Of a DNA stretch of 64,000 bases, positions 56,334-64,000 are shown piece after piece (position 1 is the stretch's first letter; every line of letters begins with the position of its first letter). This DNA is from Saprospiraceae bacterium. GTDB lineage: Bacteria > Bacteroidota > Bacteroidia > Chitinophagales > Saprospiraceae. The notes beneath the pieces were generated by a model. It saw only the letters and a program-made list of their open reading frames with translations. It was not told the origin of the DNA and did no database searches. The stretch lies in contig JADKKF010000007.1 in assembly GCA_016720635.1 (NCBI GenBank), positions 124,001 to 188,000 of the forward strand, given 5' to 3'. Made by a program: the position numbers and the translations under genes.

Positions 56334-56341
56334 TATATTTG
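56334..56341 (+). promoter_or_regulatory. -7 promoter element (TATATTTG) for hicBA module 1
   Basis: TATATTTG fits TAnnTTTG, 15 bp before the ATG at 56357. No -33 box. Confidence 0.4.
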
Positions 56342-56356
56342 CATTAAATTGTTTTT

Positions 56357-56599
56357 ATGGAAAAACTGCCTCAAAAATATCAATTTACCGCACATATAGA
56401 GTATGACAAGGAATCAAAAATGTATTATGGTTATTTGCCGACGCTTCCATCCGTCCAATCATACGCACCGAATATTGATGAATTGAATAAGCATTTATCC
56501 GAAGTATTGTCATTGGTTTTGGAGGAGTTGAGTTTAGACGAGGTTGAGGAGGCTGTTTCACATTTTGTTGGAACATCAATCGTCCAAGTAAACCAATGA
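56357..56599 (+). CDS. HicB-like antitoxin (module 1)
   Basis: An 80-residue protein with the HicB partial RNase H-like fold: FTAHIEYDKESKMYYGYLPTL, then the helix NKHLSEVLSLVLEEL. It lacks a C-terminal DNA-binding domain. The order hicB-hicA (antitoxin first) is the reverse of the Escherichia coli locus but seen in other phyla. Its stop overlaps the hicA ATG (ATGA). It would neutralise the downstream HicA. Confidence 0.75.
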   Translation: MEKLPQKYQFTAHIEYDKESKMYYGYLPTLPSVQSYAPNIDELNKHLSEVLSLVLEELSLDEVEEAVSHFVGTSIVQVNQ

Positions 56600-56826
56600 G
56601 CAAATTAAAATTAGTTAACGCACACCAATTAGAAACATTCTTGTTGTCAATGGGCTTCATAAAACTTAGAACTAAAGGAAGTCATTCATTTTACAAGCAT
56701 GAAGATGGAAGATATACAACTATAGCCTTTCATTCTGCTTCAAACCTTCCCTGACCCATTATTCGTTCTATATTAAGGCAAATTCGAGTTGATATAGTTC
56801 AATACAATCAATACTTTCAAGGTTAG
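56596..56826 (+). pseudogene. HicA-like toxin with in-frame stop (module 1)
   Basis: 76 codons. The N-terminal part has LVNAHQLETFLLSMGF and the dsRBD-like site KGSHSFYKH, where HicA's active His lies. A TGA at 56752-56754 (codon 53) cuts it after SASNLP. The frame then continues PIIRSILRQIRVDIVQYNQYF, the normal HicA C-terminus. CGA to TGA would explain it. The toxin is probably inactive if the base is right. It shares a 4-bp overlap with hicB. Confidence 0.7.
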
Positions 56827-56832
56827 GGCTTG

Positions 56833-56925
56833 AGTTCGACGCATGTTGAGCTACGTACGGTGAGTTGCTATGGCTTTGCCATTTTTCCAAGGAGTGGGGT
56901 GTTGAGGCATAAGATTGGAAACTTG
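56833..56925 (+). repeat. Interspersed hairpin repeat, copy D (diverged)
   Basis: Shares GAGTTGCTATGGCTTTGCCAT, CCAAGGAGTGGGGTGTTGAGG and the CTACGTACGG block with the other copies. It begins just after the hicA stop and lies before the minus-strand hicA of module 2. Confidence 0.65.
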
Positions 56926-57001
56926 CGCAAGTGTAAGACTGTTTTACCACAACATCAAGGAAAACAAAGCTTTGAAGTGGCCTAAACGCCAAAAAATAAT
57001 T

Positions 57002-57208
57002 TTAGTCCAAATCGTTTTTATCAAGTCCAGCTTGTTTGAGTACGGCAAGGTAAGTGCCTTTTTTCATATCCTTGCCTCCATGTAAAGGCACAATAGTAGT
57101 TTTCTTTGTATCAGGATTATAGTAAAGGTGATGTGAACCTTTGGAGCGCTTGAAAATAAAACCGTACTGTTCCAATATTTTAATAAGATACTTGGGACTT
57201 AGGTTCAT
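57002..57208 (-). CDS. hicA: HicA toxin (module 2)
   Basis: A complete 68-residue toxin: LIKILEQYGFIFKRSKGSHH with the catalytic His in GSHHLYYN, then TTIVPLHGGKDMKKGTYLAVL, all typical of HicA mRNA interferase with a dsRBD-like fold. Its ATG overlaps the end of hicB by 4 bp. This is the only intact toxin of the region without frame problems, so module 2 is the likeliest functional one. Confidence 0.88.
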   Translation of the reverse strand: MNLSPKYLIKILEQYGFIFKRSKGSHHLYYNPDTKKTTIVPLHGGKDMKKGTYLAVLKQAGLDKNDLD

Positions 57209-57429
57209 ACAGCTTCAAGGGTTAATGAATATTCCAATGTATTACTATCATCTGGAATGGTTTCGCCTCTTTCTTGCAATTCTTCAATATATAATTCTAT
57301 GGCCTCTTTAGCCATTGCAATAGCCTCATCCACATTGTCACCGTAAGTTATGCAGCCCTGCAAAGCAGGAACAGATACAGTATAACCGCCTTCGGGTTCT
57401 TTATGCAAATGTATTTTGTATGTGTACAT
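57205..57429 (-). CDS. hicB: HicB antitoxin (module 2)
   Basis: A 74-residue antitoxin with YKIHLHKEPEGGYTVSVPAL, QGCITYGDNVDEAIAMAKEA and IELYIEELQERGE, the standard HicB signature. It precedes hicA with a 4-bp overlap. A TAACTTTG -7 element (57464-57471, minus strand) lies 35 bp upstream. No C-terminal DNA-binding extension is present. Confidence 0.88.
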   Translation of the reverse strand: MYTYKIHLHKEPEGGYTVSVPALQGCITYGDNVDEAIAMAKEAIELYIEELQERGETIPDDSNTLEYSLTLEAV

Positions 57430-57518
57430 AATTAATTTAGATTATTTAAAAAAATAACTGAAACAAAGTTAAACTAAATGTTTCAGAAAATTAATTTCAA
57501 AAAAAACATTTCTCTTTC

Positions 57519-57590
57519 TGGCGCAAGTCTCTGACTTGCGTCGAAGCTACGTACGGTTAGTTGCTATGGCTTTGCCATAGAACCAAATGA
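57519..57590 (+). repeat. Interspersed hairpin repeat, copy E (partial)
   Basis: Starts with GCAAGTC-TCT-GACTTGC, a perfect hairpin equivalent to that at 53213. It then has GAAGCTACGTACGG and TTGCTATGGCTTTGCCATAG as in copy D. It lacks the GGAGAGGAGTGTTG block. It closes the module array just before the RRM gene terminator. Confidence 0.7.
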
Positions 57591-57623
57591 GTTTAAAAAA
57601 AGGTCTGAGCAATACCTTACTTC

Positions 57624-57664
57624 AAAAAAAAACGTCTGCAGCAGTGCTACAGACGTTTTTTTTA
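57624..57664 (-). terminator. Hairpin terminator of the RRM protein gene
   Basis: CGTCTG (57633-57638) pairs with CAGACG (57650-57655), and the flanking A-run and T-run extend the stem. On the minus strand it ends in a T-run, 22 bp after the stop. Confidence 0.85.
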
Positions 57665-57685
57665 ATCGAGTTTATAACTTAAAGA

Positions 57686-58051
57686 TTAATATCTTTTGTT
57701 GTAGTCACGACCTCCGCCGTTTCCACCTCTATCGTTATATCCTCCTGTACGGCCTCCGCCGCCTCCACCAAAACGATTACCTCCTCCAGATTGGAAAGGC
57801 TTCTTTTCAGTTCTTGGTCTAGCTTCAGTTACAGAAAGAGTTTTTTCCATAAAGTCAACACCGTTAAGTGCTTCGATGGCTGCATTTCCTGAGTCAGTAG
57901 AACCCATTTCAACGAAACCAAATCCACGAGAACGACCTGTGAATTTGTCAGTAATTACTTTAGCACATACGACCTCGCCATATGGAGCGAAAAGGTCTTG
58001 TAAGTCCTGATCTGTGGACTTAAAATTGATGTTTGAAACGTAAATGTTCAT
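57686..58051 (-). CDS. RNA-binding protein, RRM domain with Gly-rich tail
   Basis: The 121-residue protein has a single RRM (residues 1-79) with RNP2 (IYVSNI) and RNP1 (RGFGFVEM). An Arg/Gly-rich tail follows (GGGGGGRTGGYNDRGG), the layout of cyanobacterial Rbp and Bacteroidota cold-shock-type RRM proteins. It binds RNA, probably as a chaperone or regulator. The start is preceded by a leader of roughly 110 nt, and a strong terminator follows. A single-gene unit. Confidence 0.9.
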   Translation of the reverse strand: MNIYVSNINFKSTDQDLQDLFAPYGEVVCAKVITDKFTGRSRGFGFVEMGSTDSGNAAIEALNGVDFMEKTLSVTEARPRTEKKPFQSGGGNRFGGGGGGRTGGYNDRGGNGGGRDYNKRY

Positions 58052-58169
58052 TAAAAAAAATTTAATAAGTTACTTAAATAAATAATAGAAAGTGGAGGAT
58101 GATTGATGAATAAATTAAATTTTAATTAAAGGCTTCAAACAAAAATCTTTATACTTTTTAATTACACAG

Positions 58170-58177
58170 CAAATATA
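58170..58177 (-). promoter_or_regulatory. -7 promoter element (TATATTTG) for RRM gene, long leader
   Basis: On the minus strand TATATTTG, a TAnnTTTG match, lies 118 bp before the ATG at 58051. The resulting leader of about 110 nt is long for this genome and could hold a temperature-responsive structure. Confidence 0.4.
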
Positions 58178-58234
58178 CAATTATATTGCGAATATTAACC
58201 GTTAAATATTTACTAAAAAAAAATATCTCGAAAT

Positions 58235-60292
58235 TTAATCACAAGGAGCACCGCTAATAGGAAGTGTATGAATATACTTTGTGTACTGCACGGGCAGGGT
58301 TTTTACGTCTAATCCTGTCCTTGCCTTTAGCTTATCGCGCAGTCCATAGGCATCCTTATATTGTGGATTTATTCGAACGGCTTCGTTGTAATACCAGCTC
58401 GCTAAATCAGGTTTCCCAATAGATTCATAGATGATTCCTATATTTCCGTAGTTAAAATAATACGTTGGCGTTGCCGCAATGGACTTTCTATAATAAAAAA
58501 CGGCTGAATCAATATTTGGTCGCACAGCTTGATAGAAATAACCCATTTTGAAGATAGCCTCACCAAATTTTGGGTGAATTTCCATAGCACGTCTCGTGTG
58601 GTGAAGACCGAAATCACACAATTCTTTCAATCGATTGCTGTCTTTCTTAAATCCATCTTTTGAATACTGTTTTTTATTCAGTGAATCCATCAATCTAAAG
58701 GCTTGATTGATAACCTCAGACCCCAAATGCTTATTGACGTGGCAACTTTGCGGAGAAAAGCGAATATCACTTGAAAATAACGTAGCATCAGACTTCCAAA
58801 TGTCATTTCTTATCCAAGTCCTATAAGAGAAAAATCCCAATATAGGCAATAGGGCGATGCACGGTACTACCAGTTGTTTGATAGAAAAAACGTCTTCGGC
58901 ATGTTCTTCGGCGTGCTTTAAAACATATTTTTCATTAATCCAAAATAAACCTTGTACTAGCAATAATGCAAATCCGAGTGCTGGCACATATAAAAATCTT
59001 TCTGCGAAAATACCTCCCCGAGTGATTACGAACAACATATTGGGCAGTAAACCAACCACTAAAATTAAGAGTCCGATATAATCAAATTTTTTACCAAAAA
59101 ATGCTTTCCACGAAAAGTATATGATGCCACCTGCCAAAATCAGACCAGCCCAAGTCGTAGGATTGTCAAAGGCACCAATTGGGATCTGATTGTAAGAATA
59201 ATCATAACTCTGCGGATACGGAATCGTAACTTTCCAAATACAATAAAACAAGATGGTGAATGTACTCAAAAACTTAGCACCCAAAAAGCGGTATGGGTAA
59301 TTGACGATATCCCAAGGCAATTCCTTCGGATTTATATACCCTAATGCCATATTTTTATGGATAAAAAATACCAAAATTACTCCTAAAAATGGCAACCAAG
59401 ATTTGATCAATTCGAATATATTCGATGTATTATCTCGTCTCCAAACTATCAGCGGGAGTAATAGTGTTGCACTCATGGATGATTCCTTGGCCATGGCTGC
59501 GAAATACAAAGAGATTAAGGCAAAAACATAAGATGGTTTGGTTTTGAAAATAAAAGGCATGGCTCCAGCAAATAAACAAAAGATAACGGTCCATGTCCTT
59601 CCTCTGGTGCCAAAATCCAACTTGAATACGAAGGCAATCACGCACACCAACAATACATACAATGCAGGCAATAATATTTTTTCACGAGCTTCATTTCGCT
59701 CTCGATACCAAATATAAAATAAAGCTGCTAGCAAAATGCCTCCAAAAGACATAATCTCATCTCTAGACTTAAGATTAGCCACAACTTCTGTATGGATAGG
59801 GTGCAGAGCGAATATCAAGGTTGCAAAAAAAGCATACCAAACATTTCCATTTGTAAACCCCTTATAGCATACCCAAAACAACAAAAATATAGTCCCAGCG
59901 TAAATAATAACATTGTTGGTATGGCTGACCTGAGGATTGTCACCAAATATACCCCATTCCATAGCAAAAGTCACCAAGGCGAGTGGTCTATAATACCCCA
60001 ATTTCATATTGTCAAAATGCCAGAACTCTATATCAAAAAGCTTTGGAATGCCGATCCAGCCTTCTTTAACAAAATGATTGTTGGTTATCGCACCTACGTC
60101 GTCCAATACATAACCATTGCTAAAAGTATTGCTATAGATTAACAATGAAAATATCACAGCAACTATTGCTAGAATATAATGCAACAAACTTGAAGGAAAA
60201 GCGGTCCAAGGGGCATAAATTATTTTTTCTGCGTTTGCATTAGGTTTTGCTTTCGGTAACGGTTGCTGTTTGGTAATTTTTTGTTTTGCCAT
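58235..60292 (-). CDS. TMTC-like GT-C mannosyltransferase with C-terminal TPR repeats
   Basis: The 685-residue protein has about 12 membrane helices, then TPR units (about 560-660: AIFKMGYFYQAVRPNIDSAV, YNEAVRINPQYKDAYGLRDK). The periplasmic motif NGYVLDD near the N-terminus and HPIHTEVVANLKSRDEI match TMTC/DUF1736 O-mannosyltransferases. It would move a sugar from a lipid carrier to exported proteins. The ATG at 60292 is preferred to the TTG at 60298. A TAGATTTG -7 element lies at 60322-60329. Substrate unknown. Confidence 0.82.
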   Translation of the reverse strand: MAKQKITKQQPLPKAKPNANAEKIIYAPWTAFPSSLLHYILAIVAVIFSLLIYSNTFSNGYVLDDVGAITNNHFVKEGWIGIPKLFDIEFWHFDNMKLGYYRPLALVTFAMEWGIFGDNPQVSHTNNVIIYAGTIFLLFWVCYKGFTNGNVWYAFFATLIFALHPIHTEVVANLKSRDEIMSFGGILLAALFYIWYRERNEAREKILLPALYVLLVCVIAFVFKLDFGTRGRTWTVIFCLFAGAMPFIFKTKPSYVFALISLYFAAMAKESSMSATLLLPLIVWRRDNTSNIFELIKSWLPFLGVILVFFIHKNMALGYINPKELPWDIVNYPYRFLGAKFLSTFTILFYCIWKVTIPYPQSYDYSYNQIPIGAFDNPTTWAGLILAGGIIYFSWKAFFGKKFDYIGLLILVVGLLPNMLFVITRGGIFAERFLYVPALGFALLLVQGLFWINEKYVLKHAEEHAEDVFSIKQLVVPCIALLPILGFFSYRTWIRNDIWKSDATLFSSDIRFSPQSCHVNKHLGSEVINQAFRLMDSLNKKQYSKDGFKKDSNRLKELCDFGLHHTRRAMEIHPKFGEAIFKMGYFYQAVRPNIDSAVFYYRKSIAATPTYYFNYGNIGIIYESIGKPDLASWYYNEAVRINPQYKDAYGLRDKLKARTGLDVKTLPVQYTKYIHTLPISGAPCD

Positions 60293-60513
60293 TTTCAATG
60301 CTATTAATAGATTAATCCGTGCAAATCTAATAATTATTTTTATATTATAGAAATAATTATGTGATGGCCTTCAATTGATTTGTTTGCTTTGCAATGATAT
60401 TTTTAGTCCAAATTACCCAAATGATGGTCCATTAAATGTCCAAATTTTACAAATCCATTCAAGGTTTATTGCTAAGTGGAAATACTATGCTAACTGCTGA
60501 AATGGCTAGGCGA

Positions 60514-61660
60514 TTAATAAAAAGGAGTTCGAAATTTTTTATCCTGGACGATGGTATAATCGGTTAAAGTTTTCAAAAAAGCAATCAGAGCTTCTTTTTC
60601 ATGTGGCAGTAGGTTTAGATTTTGAGGCTTATTATTTCTTTTTAATCTAAAATCTAAATGCTCATTGTTTTGAATGCCTGAATTATAGTGGTCGATTACA
60701 TCCATCAGAGTGGCAAATCTTCCATCGTGCATATATGGTGCTGTTAAATCGAGATTTCTCAATGAAGGTATCTTGAATTTACCACTGCCCATCCCAAGGT
60801 CAGATGAGACTTTGTCCAAGCCTATATTTACACCTTCGGAAGGTTGTGCTTGATACATAGCCTGAACCCGTCATAGCTCCGTTGACTAAAAAATTTGTGG
60901 GTAATAAGGTCGTTTTATTAAAGGTTACCAAACTATGAATAATGGTATGGCAACTATTGCAATTCGCCTTTTCTCTGAACAAAGTCATACCAAAAACCTC
61001 CTGAGCATTAAAGTTGCTGAAACCTAAACCGATGGCTTGATCAAATTTAGAGTTTTCAGAAGGAATAGCCCTTATAAATTGTGCCAAGGCTTTGGCAATA
61101 TGGTCAAGAGTGGGTTTAGAATAACCGAAAGCGTCGTAGAAAAGTGGTTTGTAAAAATTTACAGCCTCCAATTTTGCTTCCAACTTATTGAGATCTTCCA
61201 TACCCATCTCGATATGATCGGCCACAGGCATCAAAACTTGTTCCTCTAGTTTGCGAGTTCTAGCGTCCCAAAAAAACGAAAAATTAAATCGTTCATTTAT
61301 TATAGGCATAGAGTTCCTCTTCGTTAGTTGACCATTAAATCCTATGCTTTTGGGTAAATTGTCTGCAAAACCAAAATTTTGCTTGTGGCAACTGGCGCAA
61401 GATACTGTGCTGGTTTTACTTAGCCTAGGGTCATAAAACAAAACCCTTCCAAGCGCAATCTTCGCATTTGTAAGCACATTATCCAAAGGTTCATTGGGAT
61501 TCACCTGTCCTTGAAATCTAGAGGTGTGAACATAATTATAAGAAGGATCAAGAATCGGTGTAGTGGATTTTAAGGCAATATTGCTTTCTTCCTTTTTACA
61601 AAAGTTAAAACTCAAGATTAATCCCAATCCAATCAAAATAGGTAGAATATAAATACGCAT
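60514..61660 (-). CDS. Di-heme cytochrome c peroxidase, second copy (frameshifted)
   Basis: About 380 residues read through a break. The N-terminal part has a hydrophobic signal (ending near FNFCKK, perhaps a lipoprotein), heme sites Cys88-Cys91-His92 (CASCH) and Cys234-Cys237-His238 (CNSCH), and YDPRLSKTSTVSC. The C-terminal part (GKFKIPSLRNLDLTAPYMHD, then GRFATL) is in another frame starting near 60858. The shift lies near the CCC at 60867-60869; two instead of three would read through. It is a paralogue of the gene at 47692. It reduces H2O2 in the periplasm. Confidence 0.85.
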
Positions 61661-61813
61661 TTTTTTATTTTTGAATAAAGATAATATGTATCTTTTGAAA
61701 ATGCTTCTTTTATTTTGTTAAAATTTAATTTTTTATTCAAATTTAATTGTTTGAGCCCCTGTATTTGAAATTATTTCACTTTGAAATGAAAATATTAATA
61801 GAGTAAGTACTGT

Positions 61814-63331
61814 TCAGGCTCTTAGATTGAGACTCTTAATTCTATTCCAAAGATGTCCAAGGGTCCGCGTAAGATCTGGCGATATGTCGAAATAAATCAA
61901 GGCCGCGAGATATCCGAAAGAAAAAATTGAGCCCTTTATGAGAATATTTAACCAAAAAGGCATTTGAAATGGCAACCAATTGAGGACAGCAAAAAGCAAC
62001 AATCCAAGCATTAGAATCTTCAAAATATTGAGTTCAAAAGGATGGATTTTGAATTTCCACCAAATAAATATAAGTTTGAAAAAATTGTAAATGCCAAGAG
62101 CTAATAAAGTAGCCAAAGCACAACCTATCACATCATACCGCGGGATCAATATTTTATTTAAAAAATAATTCAACAAACCAAGCAATAAAACAAAAACGAT
62201 GGTGTATTTGAAATACTTAGAATACCCAATGATGGTATCGTTTACACCTGTCACCAAATCGATCAATCTGCCTAGGCCAAGTAAAATCACAATTGTTTTT
62301 GCATAAATCAATTTGTCCCCATTCTTTATGATCGACAAAAGATCGTCGAAACATAAAAGCGTACCTAGGTATATGAAAAGCCCGACTATGAATAGATTAA
62401 GCGCAGATTTTTTATACACGTTTTCCACTTCTGCGATGCGATTATGAGTCAATGCATCGGCTATGATTGGAGCACTGATACTGATGATAGAACCCAAGGG
62501 GATTTGCATGACATTGATGATATTATAGGCTATTTTGAACTGCCCATTTGCTTCGAATCCAAGCATGGATGAAATGAGTAAGGAATCCATCCTAAGAGCC
62601 ATTTGTGACCCGATCCCACCCAATAGATGAAAGATAGAGAAGGTAAAAAAACTATATACAAACGATTTTTCGAAAAATGTAGAATTGAATTTGAGATCCC
62701 AAGCCTTTATACGCCAGAGAAAAATAATTTGGCTGACCACGACAAATGTATAGGTAAGGAGAATCCCCCAGACGACCTGTTTTACACTAACAATTTCGAA
62801 AATATACAACAAGATGTAAAGCGGCAAACTTAGTTTTATATAAAGATCAAAAATACCTTGAACGGCCGTCCGTTTAGCCACCATCCCAAATTCGGTAAGC
62901 ATACTAGAAAGAGCCATCAAAAAAGCCAAAGGAAAAATATAAAAACTGTATTCGATGATTTCAGGGCTACTCGAAAAATCAATGATTCCTTTTTCTTTTA
63001 AAAAAGAACCGATAGATCCTGAGAAAAAATAGATGATCAAGGCGCTGAATATCCCAGCGATTGCTACCATGAGCATAAAAAAAGTCTGCAATCCCTGAGC
63101 TTTCATGAATTTTTCAGGCTCTTGGAACCTAGGGAAAAATCGAATATAACATCCTAGAATTCCCCAAAACAGAAAACTGCTCAGGAGCATGGCCGTATCC
63201 ATCAGATAGCCTGCCATGCCATAGACTGAAATGGCGCGATTATAGATGAATAATGTCGAAATCATACCGACCGCCGAGCCTACGAATGTAAACAAAGTCT
63301 GTTTTACGCTCTGCCGGATGATAACTCCCAT
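61814..63331 (-). CDS. Polysaccharide flippase (Wzx/MATE-like)
   Basis: A 505-residue protein with about 14 membrane helices, no large soluble domains, and the polysaccharide-synthesis exporter pattern (TLFTFVGSAVGMISTLFIYN, then RAISVYGMAGYL; QMALRMDSLLISSMLG; FKIAYNIINVMQIPLGSII). Flippases of this kind move lipid-linked oligosaccharides across the inner membrane. It overlaps queE by 1 bp on the same strand. The substrate is unknown. Confidence 0.88.
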   Translation of the reverse strand: MGVIIRQSVKQTLFTFVGSAVGMISTLFIYNRAISVYGMAGYLMDTAMLLSSFLFWGILGCYIRFFPRFQEPEKFMKAQGLQTFFMLMVAIAGIFSALIIYFFSGSIGSFLKEKGIIDFSSSPEIIEYSFYIFPLAFLMALSSMLTEFGMVAKRTAVQGIFDLYIKLSLPLYILLYIFEIVSVKQVVWGILLTYTFVVVSQIIFLWRIKAWDLKFNSTFFEKSFVYSFFTFSIFHLLGGIGSQMALRMDSLLISSMLGFEANGQFKIAYNIINVMQIPLGSIISISAPIIADALTHNRIAEVENVYKKSALNLFIVGLFIYLGTLLCFDDLLSIIKNGDKLIYAKTIVILLGLGRLIDLVTGVNDTIIGYSKYFKYTIVFVLLLGLLNYFLNKILIPRYDVIGCALATLLALGIYNFFKLIFIWWKFKIHPFELNILKILMLGLLLFAVLNWLPFQMPFWLNILIKGSIFSFGYLAALIYFDISPDLTRTLGHLWNRIKSLNLRA

Positions 63332-63978
63332 TACTTGATTTTAAGGATCTTATGTGTTTGAATACTCAGCTTCCATTTTGGATTGGCAAGACAGAATTCA
63401 ATAGCTGCCTCCGTATTGTGTAGTGTGTTGATGCCATCTTCCATAGGTTGGATGTAAAAATGTTCAAAATCGAAATTTTCAAATTGAGACGGATCAAAGT
63501 TTTGCTGAGGATAGACAAATTTTAATTCGCTACCCTTCTTTAAGATGATTTCGCTGCCTTTTTTGGGAGACAGGCATATCCAGTCAATACCCTCAGGAGG
63601 AATTATCGTTCCATTCGTTTCTATGGCTACCTGGAAGCCGGATTTCTTCATAGAAGAAACCAGTGCGCCGTCCAATTGCAACAATGGCTCTCCGCCTGTA
63701 AATACAACGAAAGGAACCCCACTTGTATTTGAGCCACCTAAATGCCAAAATTCATTTATTTTAAGAGCCAAATCTTCGCTTGACTTAAAGTTGCCGCCAT
63801 TTACTCCATCCATCCCGACAAAATCAGTGTCACAAAAGCTACAAATGGCAGCAGAACGATCTTGTTCTCTTCCAGACCATAGATTGCACCCAGTAAATCT
63901 ACAGAATACTGCAGCTCGCCCTGACTGGGCTCCTTCTCCTTGCAAAGTATAGTATATTTCCTTTATTTTATAACCCAT
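63331..63978 (-). CDS. queE: 7-carboxy-7-deazaguanine synthase QueE
   Basis: The 215-residue radical SAM enzyme has the cluster Cys31, Cys46, Cys49 with CX14CX2C spacing (CNLWSG... CSFCD), as in known QueE rather than the classic CX3CX2C. VVFTGGEPLLQLD and AIETNGTI follow. It forms the 7-deazaguanine ring of queuosine. The start YKIKEIYYTLQGEGAQSGR is typical. The flippase gene overlaps its end by one base. Other que genes are not in the window. Confidence 0.93.
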   Translation of the reverse strand: MGYKIKEIYYTLQGEGAQSGRAAVFCRFTGCNLWSGREQDRSAAICSFCDTDFVGMDGVNGGNFKSSEDLALKINEFWHLGGSNTSGVPFVVFTGGEPLLQLDGALVSSMKKSGFQVAIETNGTIIPPEGIDWICLSPKKGSEIILKKGSELKFVYPQQNFDPSQFENFDFEHFYIQPMEDGINTLHNTEAAIEFCLANPKWKLSIQTHKILKIK

Positions 63979-64000
63979 AATTATTTGGTCAGAATGGCCG

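Noticed and set aside
53213..57590. A true integron with attC sites
   Set aside because: The repeats are imperfect palindromes between small modules, but I find no consistent GTTRRRY/RYYYAAC core pair, no integrase in the window, and modules point both ways. Kept only as an analogy.
63545..63952. Plus-strand frame of 135 codons over queE
   Set aside because: Lies antisense to the conserved radical SAM core of queE and has no features of its own.
1..64000. CRISPR arrays, tRNA or rRNA genes, prophage
   Set aside because: No regularly spaced direct repeats, no cloverleaf-like sequence and no phage structural genes were seen on reading through, though a tRNA search program was not run.

Overview
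This window is a 64 kb piece of a Bacteroidota chromosome, most likely from the Saprospiria or a nearby lineage. The evidence is the set of Bacteroidota-restricted families (DUF4270, DUF4290, DUF6089, GldA/GldF/GldG, a short GT5 'glycogen synthase'), low GC, almost no Shine-Dalgarno sequences, and repeated TAnnTTTG promoter -7 elements in front of genes. No rRNA, tRNA, CRISPR array, phage, integrase or transposase gene was seen.

Layout. 1-8.4 kb: envelope and housekeeping genes (bamA 5' part, uppS, WecA-like transferase, a secreted coiled-coil protein, dnaJ-grpE, glyS, gpsA). 8.9-16 kb: a respiratory block. It holds a CuA subunit II, a heme-copper subunit I that has Asn where oxygen reductases carry the cross-linked Tyr (so it may be a CuA-type nitric oxide reductase), and a SCO protein; facing it are ccmE (with a CxxxY heme motif) and ccmF, with two smaller genes. 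16.8-22.5 kb: an RND efflux operon. 22.6-28.3 kb, minus strand: an SRPBCC protein, a GT39-type membrane transferase, a yeast-type cytosine deaminase, preA (dihydropyrimidine dehydrogenase) and argS. 29-34.7 kb: esterase, GT5 protein, DUF4270 lipoprotein, glmS, DUF4290. 34.7-42.3 kb: an M13 peptidase, the gliding ABC transporter gldA-gldF-gldG, a DUF6986-type protein and trmH. 42.3-47 kb, minus strand: NCS1 nucleobase transporter, class III aminotransferase, LytTR regulator and LytS-type kinase. 47-53.2 kb: di-heme peroxidase, SppA, subtilase and DUF6089 barrel protein.

53.2-57.6 kb is the accessory region. It is an array of small conflict modules: an RHS tip with an HExxH toxin plus a putative secreted immunity protein, a broken RelE-type module, a second RelE/ParE module and two hicBA modules. 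Each lies between copies of an imperfect, hairpin-rich repeat of about 70-140 bp. One copy starts exactly where a toxin gene breaks off. This repeat-bounded module array is the best candidate for something undescribed. 57.7-64 kb returns to core genes: an RRM protein with a long leader, a TMTC-like mannosyltransferase, a second di-heme peroxidase, a flippase and queE.

Caveat on quality: at least eight otherwise well-conserved genes are broken by one-base indels, mostly in homopolymer runs (preA, M13 twice, DUF6089, RHS toxin, RelE-type toxin, its antitoxin, cytochrome c peroxidase), and dnaJ and one hicA carry in-frame stops. Sequencing error is the simplest explanation for most of these, so they should be read as provisional rather than as proven pseudogenes.
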